From Rhyzopertha dominica (Eukaryota > Arthropoda > Insecta > Coleoptera > Bostrichidae): a stretch of 64,000 nucleotides of DNA. The position numbers and the translations under genes were made by a program. This document shows, in pieces, positions 12,096 to 23,582 of this stretch (within the stretch, counting starts at the first letter, position 1; each line of letters opens with the position of its first letter). Where the stretch lies: assembly GCA_025024175.1 (NCBI GenBank), contig QCXZ01000041.1, positions 16,363,786-16,427,785 on the forward strand, written 5' to 3'. The notes beneath the pieces are model-generated. The model was not told the DNA's origin, did not search any database, and saw only the letters and a program-made list of their open reading frames with translations.

Positions 12096-12465
12096 GAGGC
12101 AGTCGCCTGCGGAGTGTACGCTGTACAGGTCGTTTTTCCGTGCAGACTATACTCCTCTAGCGGCGCAGGACGTTGGGTGTTCTCCGTACAGGTCCTTTTT
12201 CCGTGCGGAATATACCCGGCGAACTACCTCTTACCGCATATCTCTTGTTCCGCCCGTTACGAACCGCTTACGTAACCGTTGAGGCAGTCGCCTGCGGAGT
12301 GTACGCTGTACAGGTCGTTTTTCCGTGCAGACTGTACTCCGCTAGCGGCGCAGGACGTTGGGTGTTCTCCGTACAGGTCGTTTTTCCGTGCGGAGTATAC
12401 CCGGTGAACTGCCTCTTACCGCATATTTTTCTGTCTTTTCTGATTGTTCTTCTGCCCGTTATCTA
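12096..12465. repeat. Nested tandem repeat, about 185-bp period
   Basis: GAGGCAGTCGCCTGCGGAGT occurs at 12096 and again at 12281, giving a 185-bp period, and the two units are nearly identical over most of their length. Each unit contains two diverged half-repeats that begin GTACAGGTC and continue TTTTTCCGTGC (first pair near 12125 and 12188). A further small duplication, CACCGCTTGTTGCAT, follows at about 12530 and 12590. The near-identity of the 185-bp units suggests a recent duplication. Confidence 0.85.
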
Positions 12466-12973
12466 ACTCTTTCACACCGCATCCCCACTATCCATCCGAC
12501 CTGCCACTCGTATATAAGCTCACTCTTTTTCACCGCTTGTTGCATCATTCACACCGCATCATTTGCCGAGTCCGTAACCGTATTAATTAGCACCGCTTGT
12601 TGCATGTTGCATACCGTACCGCTTTTATAACCGTAGTACTCAGTAGTCCGTTTGTTTCACCGCACCGTAAATTACGTAACCGTAGCTTGGCTAACGCTTG
12701 AAGGGAGGGGCACGTTTGTTTCTTTAAGCTGACCGTTTCTTAAGTTGTTGCTTTATTCGACATTAACACGAATAAACTGTGTTTTAGGTTATTGTTGGTT
12801 TTCTTTCTGTACCACACCGTCCGCATTCCGCTAACATCTTTTTCAGCATACGGCATCCACCCTCGGGTTCTGTTCCCTGGAGTGCCGATCTCCACTGTAG
12901 CTGCCCTGGTCTGTGCGCTAAGGGGAGTTAGCACACAGCAATCTGAGGAGCATACCTCAGTATAATAAAAAAC

Positions 12974-12991
12974 TGGCGCCCGAGAAACCGT
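12974..12991 (+). promoter_or_regulatory. Primer-binding-site-like motif
   Basis: TGGCGCCCGA follows an A-rich run (ATAATAAAAAAC). TGGCGCC is the common start of primer-binding sites that pair with the 3' end of a tRNA in gypsy-type retroelements and vertebrate retroviruses. An AATAAA lies about 200 bp upstream, as it would in an LTR R region. No gag or pol follows, so this is suggestive only. Confidence 0.35.
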
Positions 12992-13188
12992 TTCGACGCC
13001 GAGCTTAGTGCTTACGTCACCACCGTACCGTACCGTATCGCTCATTGCGTAACCGTCCGTCCGTCCGCCCTCCGAGCCGAAGGCCCGTTCCGCCGCTCAA
13101 CGAAAAAGGCGTCACAGTGGTGTTTATTAAAGGTCGGGGTAAGAGGTCGCACCAAGAAGTAATTTGTGTAGTTTTAGAAGCATCTATT

Positions 13189-13266
13189 ATGTATGGAAAA
13201 AAAAACAAGTGTTGTTTTGTACCTGGCTGTAAAAGTACATCAGTCAGTACCGCTAACAAAAAATAA
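13189..13266 (+). pseudogene. THAP zinc-finger N-terminal fragment
   Basis: From ATG 13189 the frame encodes 25 residues beginning MYGKKNKCCFVPGCKSTSV. The C-x-VPGC-K spacing near the N-terminus is the hallmark start of a C2CH THAP domain, a DNA-binding finger found in insect regulatory proteins and in P-element-type transposases. The frame is open upstream to 13045 but closes at 13264 just after the CKSTS segment, long before the second Cys/His pair a real domain (about 80-90 residues) needs. Either this is an exon end (no convincing splice donor is visible) or a truncated copy. It sits at the edge of the GC-rich island. Confidence 0.45.
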
Positions 13267-13300
13267 ATGTCAAATTTTGATTCTCACTTTTTTATGTTTA

Positions 13301-16300
13301 CAAATAATATGTTTCCAACAACCCATTGTGATCAAATTTTCAATGCTACGTTAATTTGACAATAAGTTCACTTATGCTGTTGCTTTTACGTTCCTTATAT
13401 CTGCAGCGTTGAACCGCTTGTCGCTCTTCACAAATAAATGAACCATGAAGATGTTTACGGTAGGAAGATTATTTGAAGACGCCCTAACGAAGTCTTCAGA
13501 AGGCGTAACTCATAAGTACTTCACTTTTTCTTGGCGTATTTTAATTCGCTTTTCACAAAATGAACTTAAACAACAAACTGATGAATTGACGGGCTGACGC
13601 TAACGCGTGACGCGCAGACCTCAGATGTAAACAAGTGGCCACTTACAAGACACCTGACGTCACGGCCAATATGTTCGCGTTTTGGCGGTAACTTCAAATA
13701 TTACGATCCATTTGTTCGATTTTATAAGCTGTCACAGCTGTTTTGTGTATTAGACGCTACCTATTAATACACAATTTAATAAAATATAAATACATGGCAA
13801 ATACCCAATTGCGTAACATATTATTTTATGACTAATGTACGAATTATTTATTTTGTAATAGGTAGATGGGACTTGTAGTTGTATTTAAGTGACAGATCTT
13901 TAGCTAAAAAACAATCCTGACTGTTGTTGTAAAGTGCTAAAGAAATAAAGCTGTTTTACAACCTAGGTGTAATAGCATCAGTGTTATTCATTCAGAATCA
14001 ACAAAGGTAGCAGCAGAACGAATTATTGTAATCCTATTGCACTAATCTTGTCGATGTTCCATATTTTCACCTATAATAAACATAATAACATTATGCATCA
14101 CGTTAAGTCTAAAATCGACCTTAAATCCCTGGAATATTTATTCGTTTAAGATAACGTAAATTGGTTCTTTAATTTCACTTAGAGAAGCGAAACACGTATA
14201 TACACATGAAAGTTGCATAATTCTAAACAACATACGTACAATAATAGAACAAAATTTCAATGCATCCAACATTTTACGGGTGTGTAGCAGAAACTACTAC
14301 ACGACGACGGTTCGAACAAGCCAAAAATTACCACATCCCTAACAGCAAATCCCACAAACTTTTCAAATATTTAACACGACATCCCGACCACAAATTTCAT
14401 GCAAATGCAACTAAAAATGACGACGTTAAATACAGGATTAGCGCCTGGGCGTAATATTCAATTATTAATTCAGCTGAAAGCGACCGGCAACGGTCGCGCG
14501 GTTTCAGAATCCAGTGTCATAACTTCTGGGAGCTTACGTCTAACCCCATCTCCCCGAACGTATTTCCCAGACAATGAAATTCGAGATCCGTAACGGAATA
14601 ATGAATCCCTTTCATTCATTTTACTTGGTGTTTCTGTGTATTAAGGACATCTGAACATTTGAGGTATCAAGTGAGATCGGATTGCCCTGTCGTTTGTGGA
14701 GGTGAATGGAAAGATTGCTTTTGGAGCTGCTGGAAGAGATTACTAAGGCAAGACGCGATGAATAAGGTAGCTACCACGGATCAAAAACAATACGCGACTA
14801 TCCGTGATGGGAGCATTTCTATTTAGAGGTCTTTTGAGTACTGTGTGGACTTTTATGGCAATTCGACAACATTTTCTTTTACAGGGACGTGAAGGGATGA
14901 TGAATACATATAACAGTTTATATAAAAGTATATATATTAACAAAAAGCTTACCTATGCTGTTTATAGGTACCTAAGTCAATGGGTTTCTAGTGAACCTTG
15001 CAAATTATAAGCTTGTCATTTAGATAAGGTTTTGCTATACATCACACGGAAATAAATACTTTCGTAAGTTCTACTATAATATTATAGTTTTTCGATTACA
15101 TTAAAAACTAATGCAATAATTGTAAATAGTCGTACAGGATGCAACACATTATGCAAATAATAATAATCTGATACCATTAATTTACTTAGATTTTCAGTAA
15201 ATTATTCTCGGTTATTTATTCAACTTTGCAGCATATTATGTTGTATATTTCTATAGATTTTATCACACAAATGCACTGAATAAGATTGAAACATATTTCT
15301 TTCCAAAATAATAGAAAATGCTGCAAAATTGTAATAAATGTACAGGTTAATCATGGAAAATTCATAAAATCTCAAATTCAGTTGTTAATTACGTAAATAT
15401 CTGTTAAGTTTGTTTGCCTGTAAAAAAATGAACCAAAACTTAATCTTCATTATATGAATTCTGGGCAAGAAGGTTTAATACTTTAATTATTTATTTACAA
15501 ATCTTATATTGTATTTTTATTATTCTGTTTTTATTTGCTTCGAAAATGTATGAATTATCTTATAACCTGAGTTTTTTTATTCCTGTATTTTCCGTTAGCA
15601 ATTCACTACAATAATGGATTAAAACAAGTATTTAAAAACTTTAGAAATTGCTGCAAGTTTTCATTATTTTTTTTTAATGCAATTGACTAAACAATAATTG
15701 ATGAAATCCACAAAAAAACATGCAAATTATTAAATAAAATACTATAAATTACAACGGATTCTGTAAAAGCCAACATCATTACTTACTACACTTTGTAGCA
15801 CAAAGTGAGGATGTTTATATTAAGCAAATTAAAATAAAATATATAGTGTTCACTAAACACCATGGGATAAAGTTTGTTATAATTTTGTAGAAAATGTTTT
15901 GATGCAGTTTATAGCTACTACAAATCCAAAGAAAATTATATTACTTTTTGCACTTAATGCATATAATTCTATAGACTGTAATACATAATGTTGCATTTAC
16001 AGCATTTTATGCTACAAATTATTTTCAATGCACACGGTAATTCCAATATTTTTCATCAATAGAGCTAGGCTGCTAAAAATAAATATTTGCGTTTCAACAC
16101 GGTAATGAACTAATACTGGATTTCTTTTTCACCCACTCAAGTGCGACAGTCAATCACTAAATATGTAAATTACGTACTAGTAATACTAGTAAAACCCTAA
16201 GCACTCGGGAGATCAAAAATATATAAACAGCAATATCTATTCCGTAGTGTTAACAATTGAAACTATCAACTAACAAGCAAATAACAAATATAAGCCTCTT

Positions 16301-16539
16301 CTTTTTGGATGCCCTTCCAGTAAAAGGAAAAGTAATGAAATAGAGTCACGAGAACTCAACAAAACCAAAAGAGGAGAAGAAAAAATATTAAGGAACAGTA
16401 AAAACCGCTTAGAACGATATGGCCCAATATAGGCGCCGTGTTGAACAATCATATTAAATACTAAGATGTTCGTTAATAATGTGTTCTAATGTTGCATGTC
16501 TGTGTTTGTGTTGCTGACCACTACGACAGCGCAACAATT
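13301..16539. other. AT-rich stretch with small GC-richer patches
   Basis: 13580-13700 is GC-richer and contains a CCTGACGTCACGG element (CRE-like palindrome, about 13663-13675). 14255-14800 is moderately GC-rich with short open frames that show no domain. 14990-16260 is plain AT-rich sequence. 16270-16450 has a purine-rich frame resembling LINE linker sequence, but I cannot match it to the copies elsewhere. Confidence 0.4.
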
Positions 16540-16870
16540 TTATCCAAATACCAGAAAGTCATGGAAATAAGCCCACGGCCGTAAAGAATATAAATTCACA
16601 TAGACAAGAAATATCCCGTAGAGCAACGTCATCCTATGTAGAGCTCTGGTAAGCTAACTAATAAACACAGACGAAATCACTCAAGGAAGCGTCAACACGA
16701 TCATTAAAGACTAAACAAGATAGGTACAGGGATCGAACAATTGCATCAAATTGTATTGTTCCAATCCTCCGCTATCCATAACATGCGCATACGTGGAAGC
16801 CCACAATAGCGTTACCCCTCCAACCCAGGGAAGACATAGCCTGTCCTGCGGTATACAAGGTTTAGAAAAA
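16540..16870 (+). mobile_element. Old non-LTR retrotransposon copy, family X
   Basis: This plus-strand stretch shares sequence with the minus-strand copy at 54.42-55.31 kb and the 3' end of the plus-strand copy at 21.65-22.61 kb. With the former it shares ATGGAAATAAGCCCACG, GCCGTAAAGAAT and ATCCCGTAGA blocks and an ACxGAxGAAATCAC block encoding a DEIT-like piece. With the latter it shares the CCTCCAACCCAG block (about 16817-16828) followed by a diverged GCGGTATA segment of the 3' UTR. It appears internally deleted, because linker and 3' UTR lie close together. No intact frame. Confidence 0.62.
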
Positions 16871-17029
16871 AAACATTTTACCCTCAAAAATGTCCAAATT
16901 GCAGTCCATTTACAACATGACACAGCCCAAGTCACACAAAGATATATTAGACCCTGCGTTCAACAAAGCGTGGTGGTTTAATAGCCGCATTTCAGCTCGA
17001 AAACACGTTTGTTATTCTTCCCGTGTGTA

Positions 17030-17500
17030 TGGACAGTCTTGAATAACCATCCTACAACTCCCCTGCGACCTATTCATCTATTGACAAAAACGTCATCAAG
17101 GGAGCGGTGTAACTCTACACCAAAATATACCGGTGCACCATCTTGCTGAGAAAATGTCTTCTCTTGGAATATCACTGTCCAGCTGTCTCAGAAATATCTC
17201 AGCTACTGCAGGTACCAAATCATCTCTGAGAGATTCTATATACCCATCTGGTGTAAGATTACCTTAAAAAAAGTTAGGACCGATAATGTGTAGACCAGTA
17301 ATGCTGAACCAAACATTTATCTTTTCAGGACGTTGCGTCGGAAAACAAAATACTTCTTAAAAACTTAGGGTCTTCGTTATATCTCATCAGCAACTCGTAA
17401 AATTGTAAACGTCAGTCAGGATCGTCCTCTTGAATATAAAGACGAAATTTTTCAGGTGCAATAGTAAATTCTACAATAGGAGGTATGTTTTGGTGTTCTA
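17030..17500 (-). pseudogene. IS630/Tc1/mariner-type transposase fragment
   Basis: On the minus strand, starting near 17490, the pieces of an insect mariner-superfamily transposase are readable in the right order: MRYNEDPKFLRSILFSDA (first catalytic Asp region, normally FSDEATF), WFSITGLHIIGPNFF, GNLTPDGYIESL, QQDGAPVYFGVE (second catalytic Asp in QQDGAP, plus-strand 17132-17152) and IGRRGVVGWL (17045-17068). At least one frameshift separates the GNLTPDG and QQDGAP pieces and several stops are present, so it is inactive. The normal enzyme excises and inserts DNA at TA dinucleotides. The N-terminal DNA-binding part and the last catalytic acidic residue region were not seen. No matching terminal repeats were found around it. 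Confidence 0.82.
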
Positions 17501-20500
17501 CGTCAATTAACAAACTTCCTTGCTATCGCCATAACCTAAGTTCCGTTAGTTTAATTAAACATGTAGATCACATATTTAAATTACTTATTTGAGAACTGTC
17601 ACTATAAGCATTATGTTTGAAAATGTTACATTTTCACTAAGTCGGCTTTTGCTAACTTTTGAATTTCTTCAAACTGAACTAAGTACTTGTTGGACATAAA
17701 AAATTCCAAAAATATATCGAGAGCGTCATATTAGAAGAGCGTAAGGGCCAAAATGTTAAATTTACAGGAAATGGAAAACACTGTTTAAAAATGTATTTTA
17801 TAGATTTGAGTTTTGTTTGTACTGAAACAGGATGAGTAAACTTTACGCCCTTCGCACATAATGTGCGGGAAAGTAAGATTGTTCCATACGACACAAAAAC
17901 CGATTATTTATATTAGCGTTTACGCCCTTCTTATCACGCCCTCGATATCAAAACGCTATTGGTATTAGTCGAAAAAAAAGATATGAGCTGCAGATTCCAT
18001 TGCAATTTTCCGAACAAAAATGCATTACGGTTCTATTTAAAAAAATGATTACATCGCAGTAACAGACTAAAAGATTTTAATCGTCTCAAAATAGAGACCT
18101 TTTTAAATAAAGTTAGCCATTTTAGCGGTTTTTTTCACTTTTGCAAATAACCCTTATTTTGAATTTTATGTCTTACTTTATCAACACTCGGTATAGCTGA
18201 GTAGAACAACTAATTAGGGGGCCAAGTAGGAGTTGAGTGTCTACAGAACAAAATTTTGGGAGCTAGGAAATAATGATACTATACTTACAGTTTAAAATTA
18301 ATTAAAAAACGCATAATGGGAAGCTAACAGATGCAAATAGATGAAACGGGCAAAGAATTATACATTTTATACATTACATTTTTTCAAGTCCTGATATACA
18401 TAAATACACAATGGTGGCAATAGTAGAAAGTATAAACGGAATATAATTCATAGATTTAATCGTATTAGTGAAAATTCAACGATTAAGTGTAAAAGACGCA
18501 AGCCTAAAGAAGCAATATATACGGAAATATACAGAAACATACGCAGAAACTTCCATTTGGTGAACAGAGATAAAATTTGGAATATACTGTATGAGCAAAA
18601 TAGCAGCAGTCTATTACATATATAATTGCACATTGCTAGATGCATTTAATACATCATATACAAATTTGATAGGTTAAAGGGAAAAAAGACAATCTAGCAA
18701 TCTGAGCCCACTAATTTTTATTGTCGTTATAGATGAAATTGCGAAGAGTACTGATGAATAGTAAATGGGCGCGGGCTTCTCAAGAAATTAGATAAGTCTG
18801 CTTTAGTTGCCCAGAAACTTAAATTACAACTCGGAAGATTGCAACTTCTAACTTTTCTATTTAATAGGACGAATAACATATAGTAGTTGAGTACGTAAAC
18901 TACTACCGAAATATTTGGTAATAAATTACAAGTACATGAAATATATTTTTTAACGAAATATTTTTTGATCGAATTAATCTTACATGGCCTTCCATCTCTG
19001 CATTCGTCAGCAAAATTCAGTTTCAGCTTAACTCGTACAGCAATTAGGGTAACATGTGACCCGGCCGGTCCATTTGCTCCAGTCGGACGAACTATTGCGA
19101 TCATTAGTCAAATTCCCGAAGCGAAGTGACAGCAAAGAGCATTATTTCCCTCTGCTTTGCCAGCGTTCAAATGTCAACGAACAGCCGTGCCGTCACTGTC
19201 CTCGACGCTTTTTGCATTCCAAGCAGAAAATGCAATTACTTCCTCTCGACAACTCGGCAGCTAGCGCCTCTGATGTTTCTAGCTCAAAGGATCGCCTGGA
19301 TATCAGATGGCTGTTGGTGGCCAGATTTGCAGAATGAGGGCATTGTCTTCCATTGCGTTCACCTTATCGATGATATGATCAAATTTGGCATTATGGCTCA
19401 AGGAACGAATACAAATTTCCTTATAATTTCATCACATGTCTAATACAGTTCTACGATTTCATCACTACTAAGAAACACTTTCCTCTTCCGTATTTAAGAT
19501 CGGTTGAATTAATAGAGATCTAATCAAGGTAAAGTAAGTAATTAAATTACGAGTATATTGCAAATTTTAACATTGGAAATGATTGAGAAATCTGTAATGT
19601 AATACTCAGGTGGGCTCATGGGGCTGATTCTGATATCGTTTTGTAAGTTGGAATTTACTCTGTGCGATGCAGTCAGTTTCAAATTTCTAAGTGCAAGGTA
19701 GTAGACATAGTGACGAAAATGGGAAAGATTTGCTCTTTCAAATGTCGATTCGATGCACGTAGTCGGTTGCACTGACATTAATTGAAAGATGTAGTAACAG
19801 TAACCCGTCCACTCTGTGTTGATTATTGTTTGTATTCCTGATGATTTAGTACGCGGTACGTGCATGCCTGACGTTCAGATAAAATTTACCCAATCTAAAG
19901 CAAAAAGCACTTCGTACATATCGAGATAGCGACAAACAAAATTGGTGGCGAGAGATTATTACGCTTGTCATTTTTGTACTGTCCGCAAAATGGCCGCTAC
20001 CAGCTAATTACTCAGTTATTTTCGTTCATAGGAAAAATTTCCGTTATCTATCCTAAAGATCGAATGTTTTAAGTTCAGTAATGTAATACGTAATCTATGT
20101 ATATATGTGCGTGTGTGATGATCGCGAAACATAAAACAAAAGCAGGGAAACGATGATCTTACAATTTTTTGTAAATAAATAACGACGATGGGTGAATGAC
20201 ATCTTGTGGAAGTGTTTCTGAGTTTTACAGATTTACAGTCTATTTAGCTTTTCTTGAGTTGATTTAGTCCATTTCTGAACAAAAACACTTTGCTTAATTT
20301 GTGTATCAACTTTCAGGCATATATTTGATGTATCAGTTTCATAATGAATGTACTAAGTATAGTTTTATAAGTCAGATGTAGTCTATTTTACTCTCATCGT
20401 ACGTACTATTACCCTTTTGAACCGCTGTATGTTCTATGTACGACTTTTATGTTAATATTTGTCTTGTGTGGTTGTTAATATAAAAATATATGAATTGACA

Positions 20501-20640
20501 CGATGACAAAGTCAGCTAGCTGCCTTAACGGGTACTATTTCCTAAATGAAGTGACCTGTAATCTGACAAGTTGACATGCACTTACATGACATGTCTTGTG
20601 TTCTTATTAACATAATGCGTGTTTAATTCTGTGTCGTATT
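17501..20640. other. AT-rich stretch with GC-richer island at 19000-19340
   Basis: Mostly AT-rich with no recognisable element. The island at about 19000-19340 has open frames of 93 and 105 codons in two plus-strand frames, but neither shows a domain and both run through it by composition. It may be a conserved noncoding element or an exon I cannot frame. The minus-strand open frame at 19542-19865 (107 codons) also has no recognisable domain. Confidence 0.4.
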
Positions 20641-20644
20641 TTTT

Positions 20645-21020
20645 AGTGTTCTGTTTCGTGTATTAGTCATTTCTGTTATACGCGTTCTATTTTTGAGTAT
20701 TATTCATTTATGTTCTGTGTGTTCTGTCTTTGAATATTGTTCATTTCCGTTCTATGCGTTCTATTTTTGTGTAGTGTTTGTGTTATGCGTGTTCTGTTTT
20801 TGTGTATTGTTCATTTCTGTTCTATGCGTACTATTTTTGCGTATTGTTTATTTCTGTTCTGTGTGTTCCGTCTTTGTGTATTGATCATTTCCGTTCTGTG
20901 TTTTATTTTTGTGTAGTGTTCTTTTCCATTCTGTATTGTGTTTTTGTATATTGTTCATTTCTGTTTTGTGTTTTATTTTTGTGTATTGTTCATTTCTGTT
21001 CTATGTGTTTTATGTTTGTC
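20645..21020. repeat. Minisatellite, about 35-40-bp degenerate units
   Basis: A T-rich block in which a unit of the form TTCATTTCTGTTCTATG followed by CGTTCTATTTTTGTGTATTG recurs about nine or ten times with substitutions and small indels. The repeat explains the long Cys/Phe-rich open frames over this stretch (20693-21101), which are not genes. Confidence 0.8.
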
Positions 21021-21653
21021 AATACAGATAGAAAACATAATGATTTTCCAGTAATCTTTGACCAGTATACTATAAAGGGCTTGGATTTTTTCCAGGGATG
21101 ATGCGTTTCTGCTCCGGGTTAGTTAAATATATTATTTAATTTATGTATTGAAGATTATATATATTTCTTTTTGTTGGGACGGAGGTTTTCTCTGCCGTGA
21201 CTTTTACCTCCATAATCTCAGGTGAGTGGGTGTGCTTTAGGCAAGTCACTTTGAAGTAGTATAACAAAAATATAGTCACTAGTAATGTAGGCGAATAATT
21301 CTAGGGTAGTATACTAAATATAATAAATTCTTTTACAGTTCACGTCTTTCAATGATTCAACCTTCCCATCCTAGCTTTCCACAACTGTACAGGGTGTCCC
21401 ATTTTCGTTGTAATTGTAGGGTATCTTGATAACTATTAATGCTAGAGCGTTGCGGTTTCGAGATTACTTTATTACCTTTTTGTTGTGAATTGAACTGTAC
21501 CATCGACATTTTCGTATCGTCTTTTGTTTTAAAGCCATTGCCAACTTTTGAAAAATGTAACATTCCTTCAGTGCTCAATATCTCCATTGGTTATGTAGAC
21601 ACAAAAAAAACTGTAGAGATATATTTTATAGACATTTGTATAATGAATCCAAT

Positions 21654-22571
21654 GGCAGAACACGAACTCCACAAAAATGGACTAACAATAAACTACACGA
21701 AAAGCAACATCATAATAAGAGATCCTTCCAGCAGAATAATCCTAGAAACGGTCACAAAATACAAGATAGGCAACCGGATTTTGAGAACAACAAACATAAT
21801 GAAATATCTAGGTACGTGCATAACCAGCCATCTTAGCCGCAGAGAGACGGTTAGAGAAAGAATCAAAACTGCACATAGAGTAACCAGGGCGATATTACCA
21901 TTTATAGAAAATATAAACCACACTGGAAATTGATAAAGATTCTATATACATCGATCATTATGCCAGTCATAACGTATGGAGTAAAAAATGCCGCAACAAC
22001 AAAGGCAAATAGGAAAAGCTTGAGAAAAAGGTTTTGTACAACTTCTAGCTAAGGCAATAAATGAAAACGAGAAAAAATCAACAGCAAAACTCCTAGATGG
22101 CAGAACGATCATATAGAGAATAGAGACATACGTAATGAAATACTAGGGACACATCCAAAGGAGAGAAGTAGACCACATACTAAGAAAGGCCTGGGAGCTA
22201 AGCGGAGACAAACTAAAAAAAGGTAGACCGTGCTATACATGGAAAACAACTATAGAAAGGATAATTCAGAAATCAGGGAAGAATGAAGAACAATGGTTAG
22301 AAATGGCAAAAGACAAGAAATCAATCAACGAAGAATCCCTCAGGTTATACGACATACCAGAAACCAGTGACTCTGAAATGGACCAATGATGCCAGCAACA
22401 CCAAGAAAACATTCAAATAAAATGAATGTATCTATATAACCTTCCCGCTCCAATCTCTATATGTCCTTAATATGCGCTAGGCAGTCGCACTACTAGCAAT
22501 CAGCATGTACCTCTCCAACCCAGCGTAGACGGCCGGCCCGGCGGTATATCCGGGAGTGGCAGAAATGCTGG

Positions 22572-22608
<37 letters not shown>
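21654..22608 (+). mobile_element. 5'-truncated non-LTR retrotransposon, family X, nested
   Basis: Inserted into the left arm of the foldback element. From 21654 the frame encodes reverse-transcriptase C-terminal sequence: LHKNGLTINYTKSN, then TNIMKYLGTCITSHLSRRET (the K-Y-L-G block of non-LTR enzymes), then after a frameshift near 21930 ILYTSIIMPVITYG. Later pieces include GRPCYTWKTTIERIIQKSGK and a region ending ETSDSEMDQ. The 3' UTR holds GCGCTAGGCAGTCGCAC and a GGCGGTATATCCGGGAGTGG segment, and ends in (TCAA)9 at 22573-22608. The flanks are a roughly 50-bp target duplication (about 21603-21653 and 22609-22660). The element is dead, but its clean tail and duplication indicate moderate age. 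The clade is uncertain (I, CR1 or RTE-like). Confidence 0.82.
22573..22608 (+). repeat. (TCAA)n tail of non-LTR element
   Basis: Nine uninterrupted TCAA units. The same simple tail, as its complement, ends the minus-strand copy near 54420, so it is the 3' terminal repeat of this retrotransposon family and not an independent microsatellite. Confidence 0.9.
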
Positions 22609-23582
22609 CAAAAAACTGTAGAGATATTTTTATAGACATTTGTATAGTGAATCCAGTGGCGTACTCAGGATTTTTAGGGTGTAACATTTTAGAGATATAA
22701 TACAAACCATAGTTGGCTTTGCTATGGTTGAAAAGAACTATTTTTTCTGATTAAGAATATGTACACATTGTTAGGTTTATCTTTACTAATTTTGGTATTA
22801 TTCCAATTTTTGTAATAATTTAAAGAGTTCTTAAGGTTTTCGTCAAAATGGATGTAAATACTTGATAATAAACAATGCATAGGTACTTATCTCTAAATAA
22901 ACAGTCATTTTCATTAGTTGCATGGCCTCCTAGATTATCGATCAAAAATATGCATGAGCGCTCTTAGGAGTTTTATGTATGTATTCAAATATGCATATTT
23001 TATTTTAAATTAACATTTTTACTTAATAATATAAATTATATCGTGTGTTTTTTATTCCATAGCCTCCTGGATGCAAATGTAAAATATGATTAAAAAATTT
23101 TAATAATTCCAATATTAGTAAAGATAAACCTAACAATGTATACATTTCTAATCAGAAAAAAATTGGCCTTTTCAACCATAGCAAAACCAACTATGGTTTC
23201 CATTAAAAAAATGCAAGTTTGTGTTATATCTCAAAACTGTGGCCTCCTAAAAAATTACGGGGTACGTCACTCGATTCAAAATAAAAATATTTATAAAAAA
23301 TGTCTTTACAGTTTTTCTGTATCTACATACCCACGCGAGAAATTGAGAGCTGGAGAAATGTTACATTTTCTAAGAGTTGGCTATGGCTTTAAAACAAAAG
23401 ACGATACAAAAATGGCGACGGTACAGCTCAACCAAGAACAAAAAAGTAATACAGTAATGTCGAAACCGCAAATCGCTAGCATTAATAGTTACCGAGATAG
23501 CCTAGAATTACAAAGAAAATGGGACACCCTGTACAATCCCTATCACAAGGTAAGTAAATTCGTCACATCATAGTGTCCTAAG

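Larger units (their letters stand above)
11800..13300. other. GC-rich island (promoter, LTR or 5' exon candidate)
   Basis: About 1.5 kb that is strongly GC- and CpG-richer than everything around it, with sharp edges. It holds nested tandem repeats (12096-12465), many ACCG words, an AATAAA signal (12771-12776), a retroelement primer-binding-site-like TGGCGCCCGA (12974-12983) preceded by an A-rich run, and a THAP-finger-like start at 13189. Two readings compete: a retroelement LTR whose internal region has been lost or replaced, or the 5' exon/promoter region of a gene whose remainder is elsewhere. Long open frames on both strands here (80-101 codons) are expected from GC content and show no domain. 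Confidence 0.5.
21390..23531. mobile_element. Palindromic foldback element with TA target duplication
   Basis: Both ends carry the same terminal sequence, CAGGGTGTCCCATTTTC, inverted, and are flanked by TA (21388-21389 and 23532-23533). The inverted arms are far longer than ordinary terminal repeats. The left arm (21390-21650 resumed at 22610-22920) and right arm (about 23060-23531) match for roughly 500 bp, for example TAAAACAAAAGACGATAC near both outer ends and AGATAAACCTAACAATGT near both inner ends. The centre (22920-23060) is AT-rich. The TA duplication and CAGGG ends fit a mariner-superfamily non-autonomous or foldback element. No transposase is present. The left arm is split by a non-LTR insertion. 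Open frames of up to 145 codons across the arms arise because both arms keep a similar open frame; I do not recognise a protein. Confidence 0.8.

Noticed and set aside
12033..12630. Overlapping plus-strand open frames with repeated VQVVFPC-type peptides
   Set aside because: They are produced by the 185-bp tandem repeat in GC-rich DNA; several frames are open at once and no domain is visible.
20693..21101. Cys/Phe-rich open frames that look like a repetitive membrane protein
   Set aside because: They are translations of the T-rich minisatellite; two frames are open equally well.
21439..21933. 164-codon open frame, the longest in the window
   Set aside because: It is a chance fusion of the foldback element's left arm (first part) with the inserted non-LTR fragment (after about 21650).
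23136..23573. 145-codon open frame
   Set aside because: Lies entirely in the right arm of the foldback element plus flank; treated as part of that element, with its shared peptide noted as a finding.
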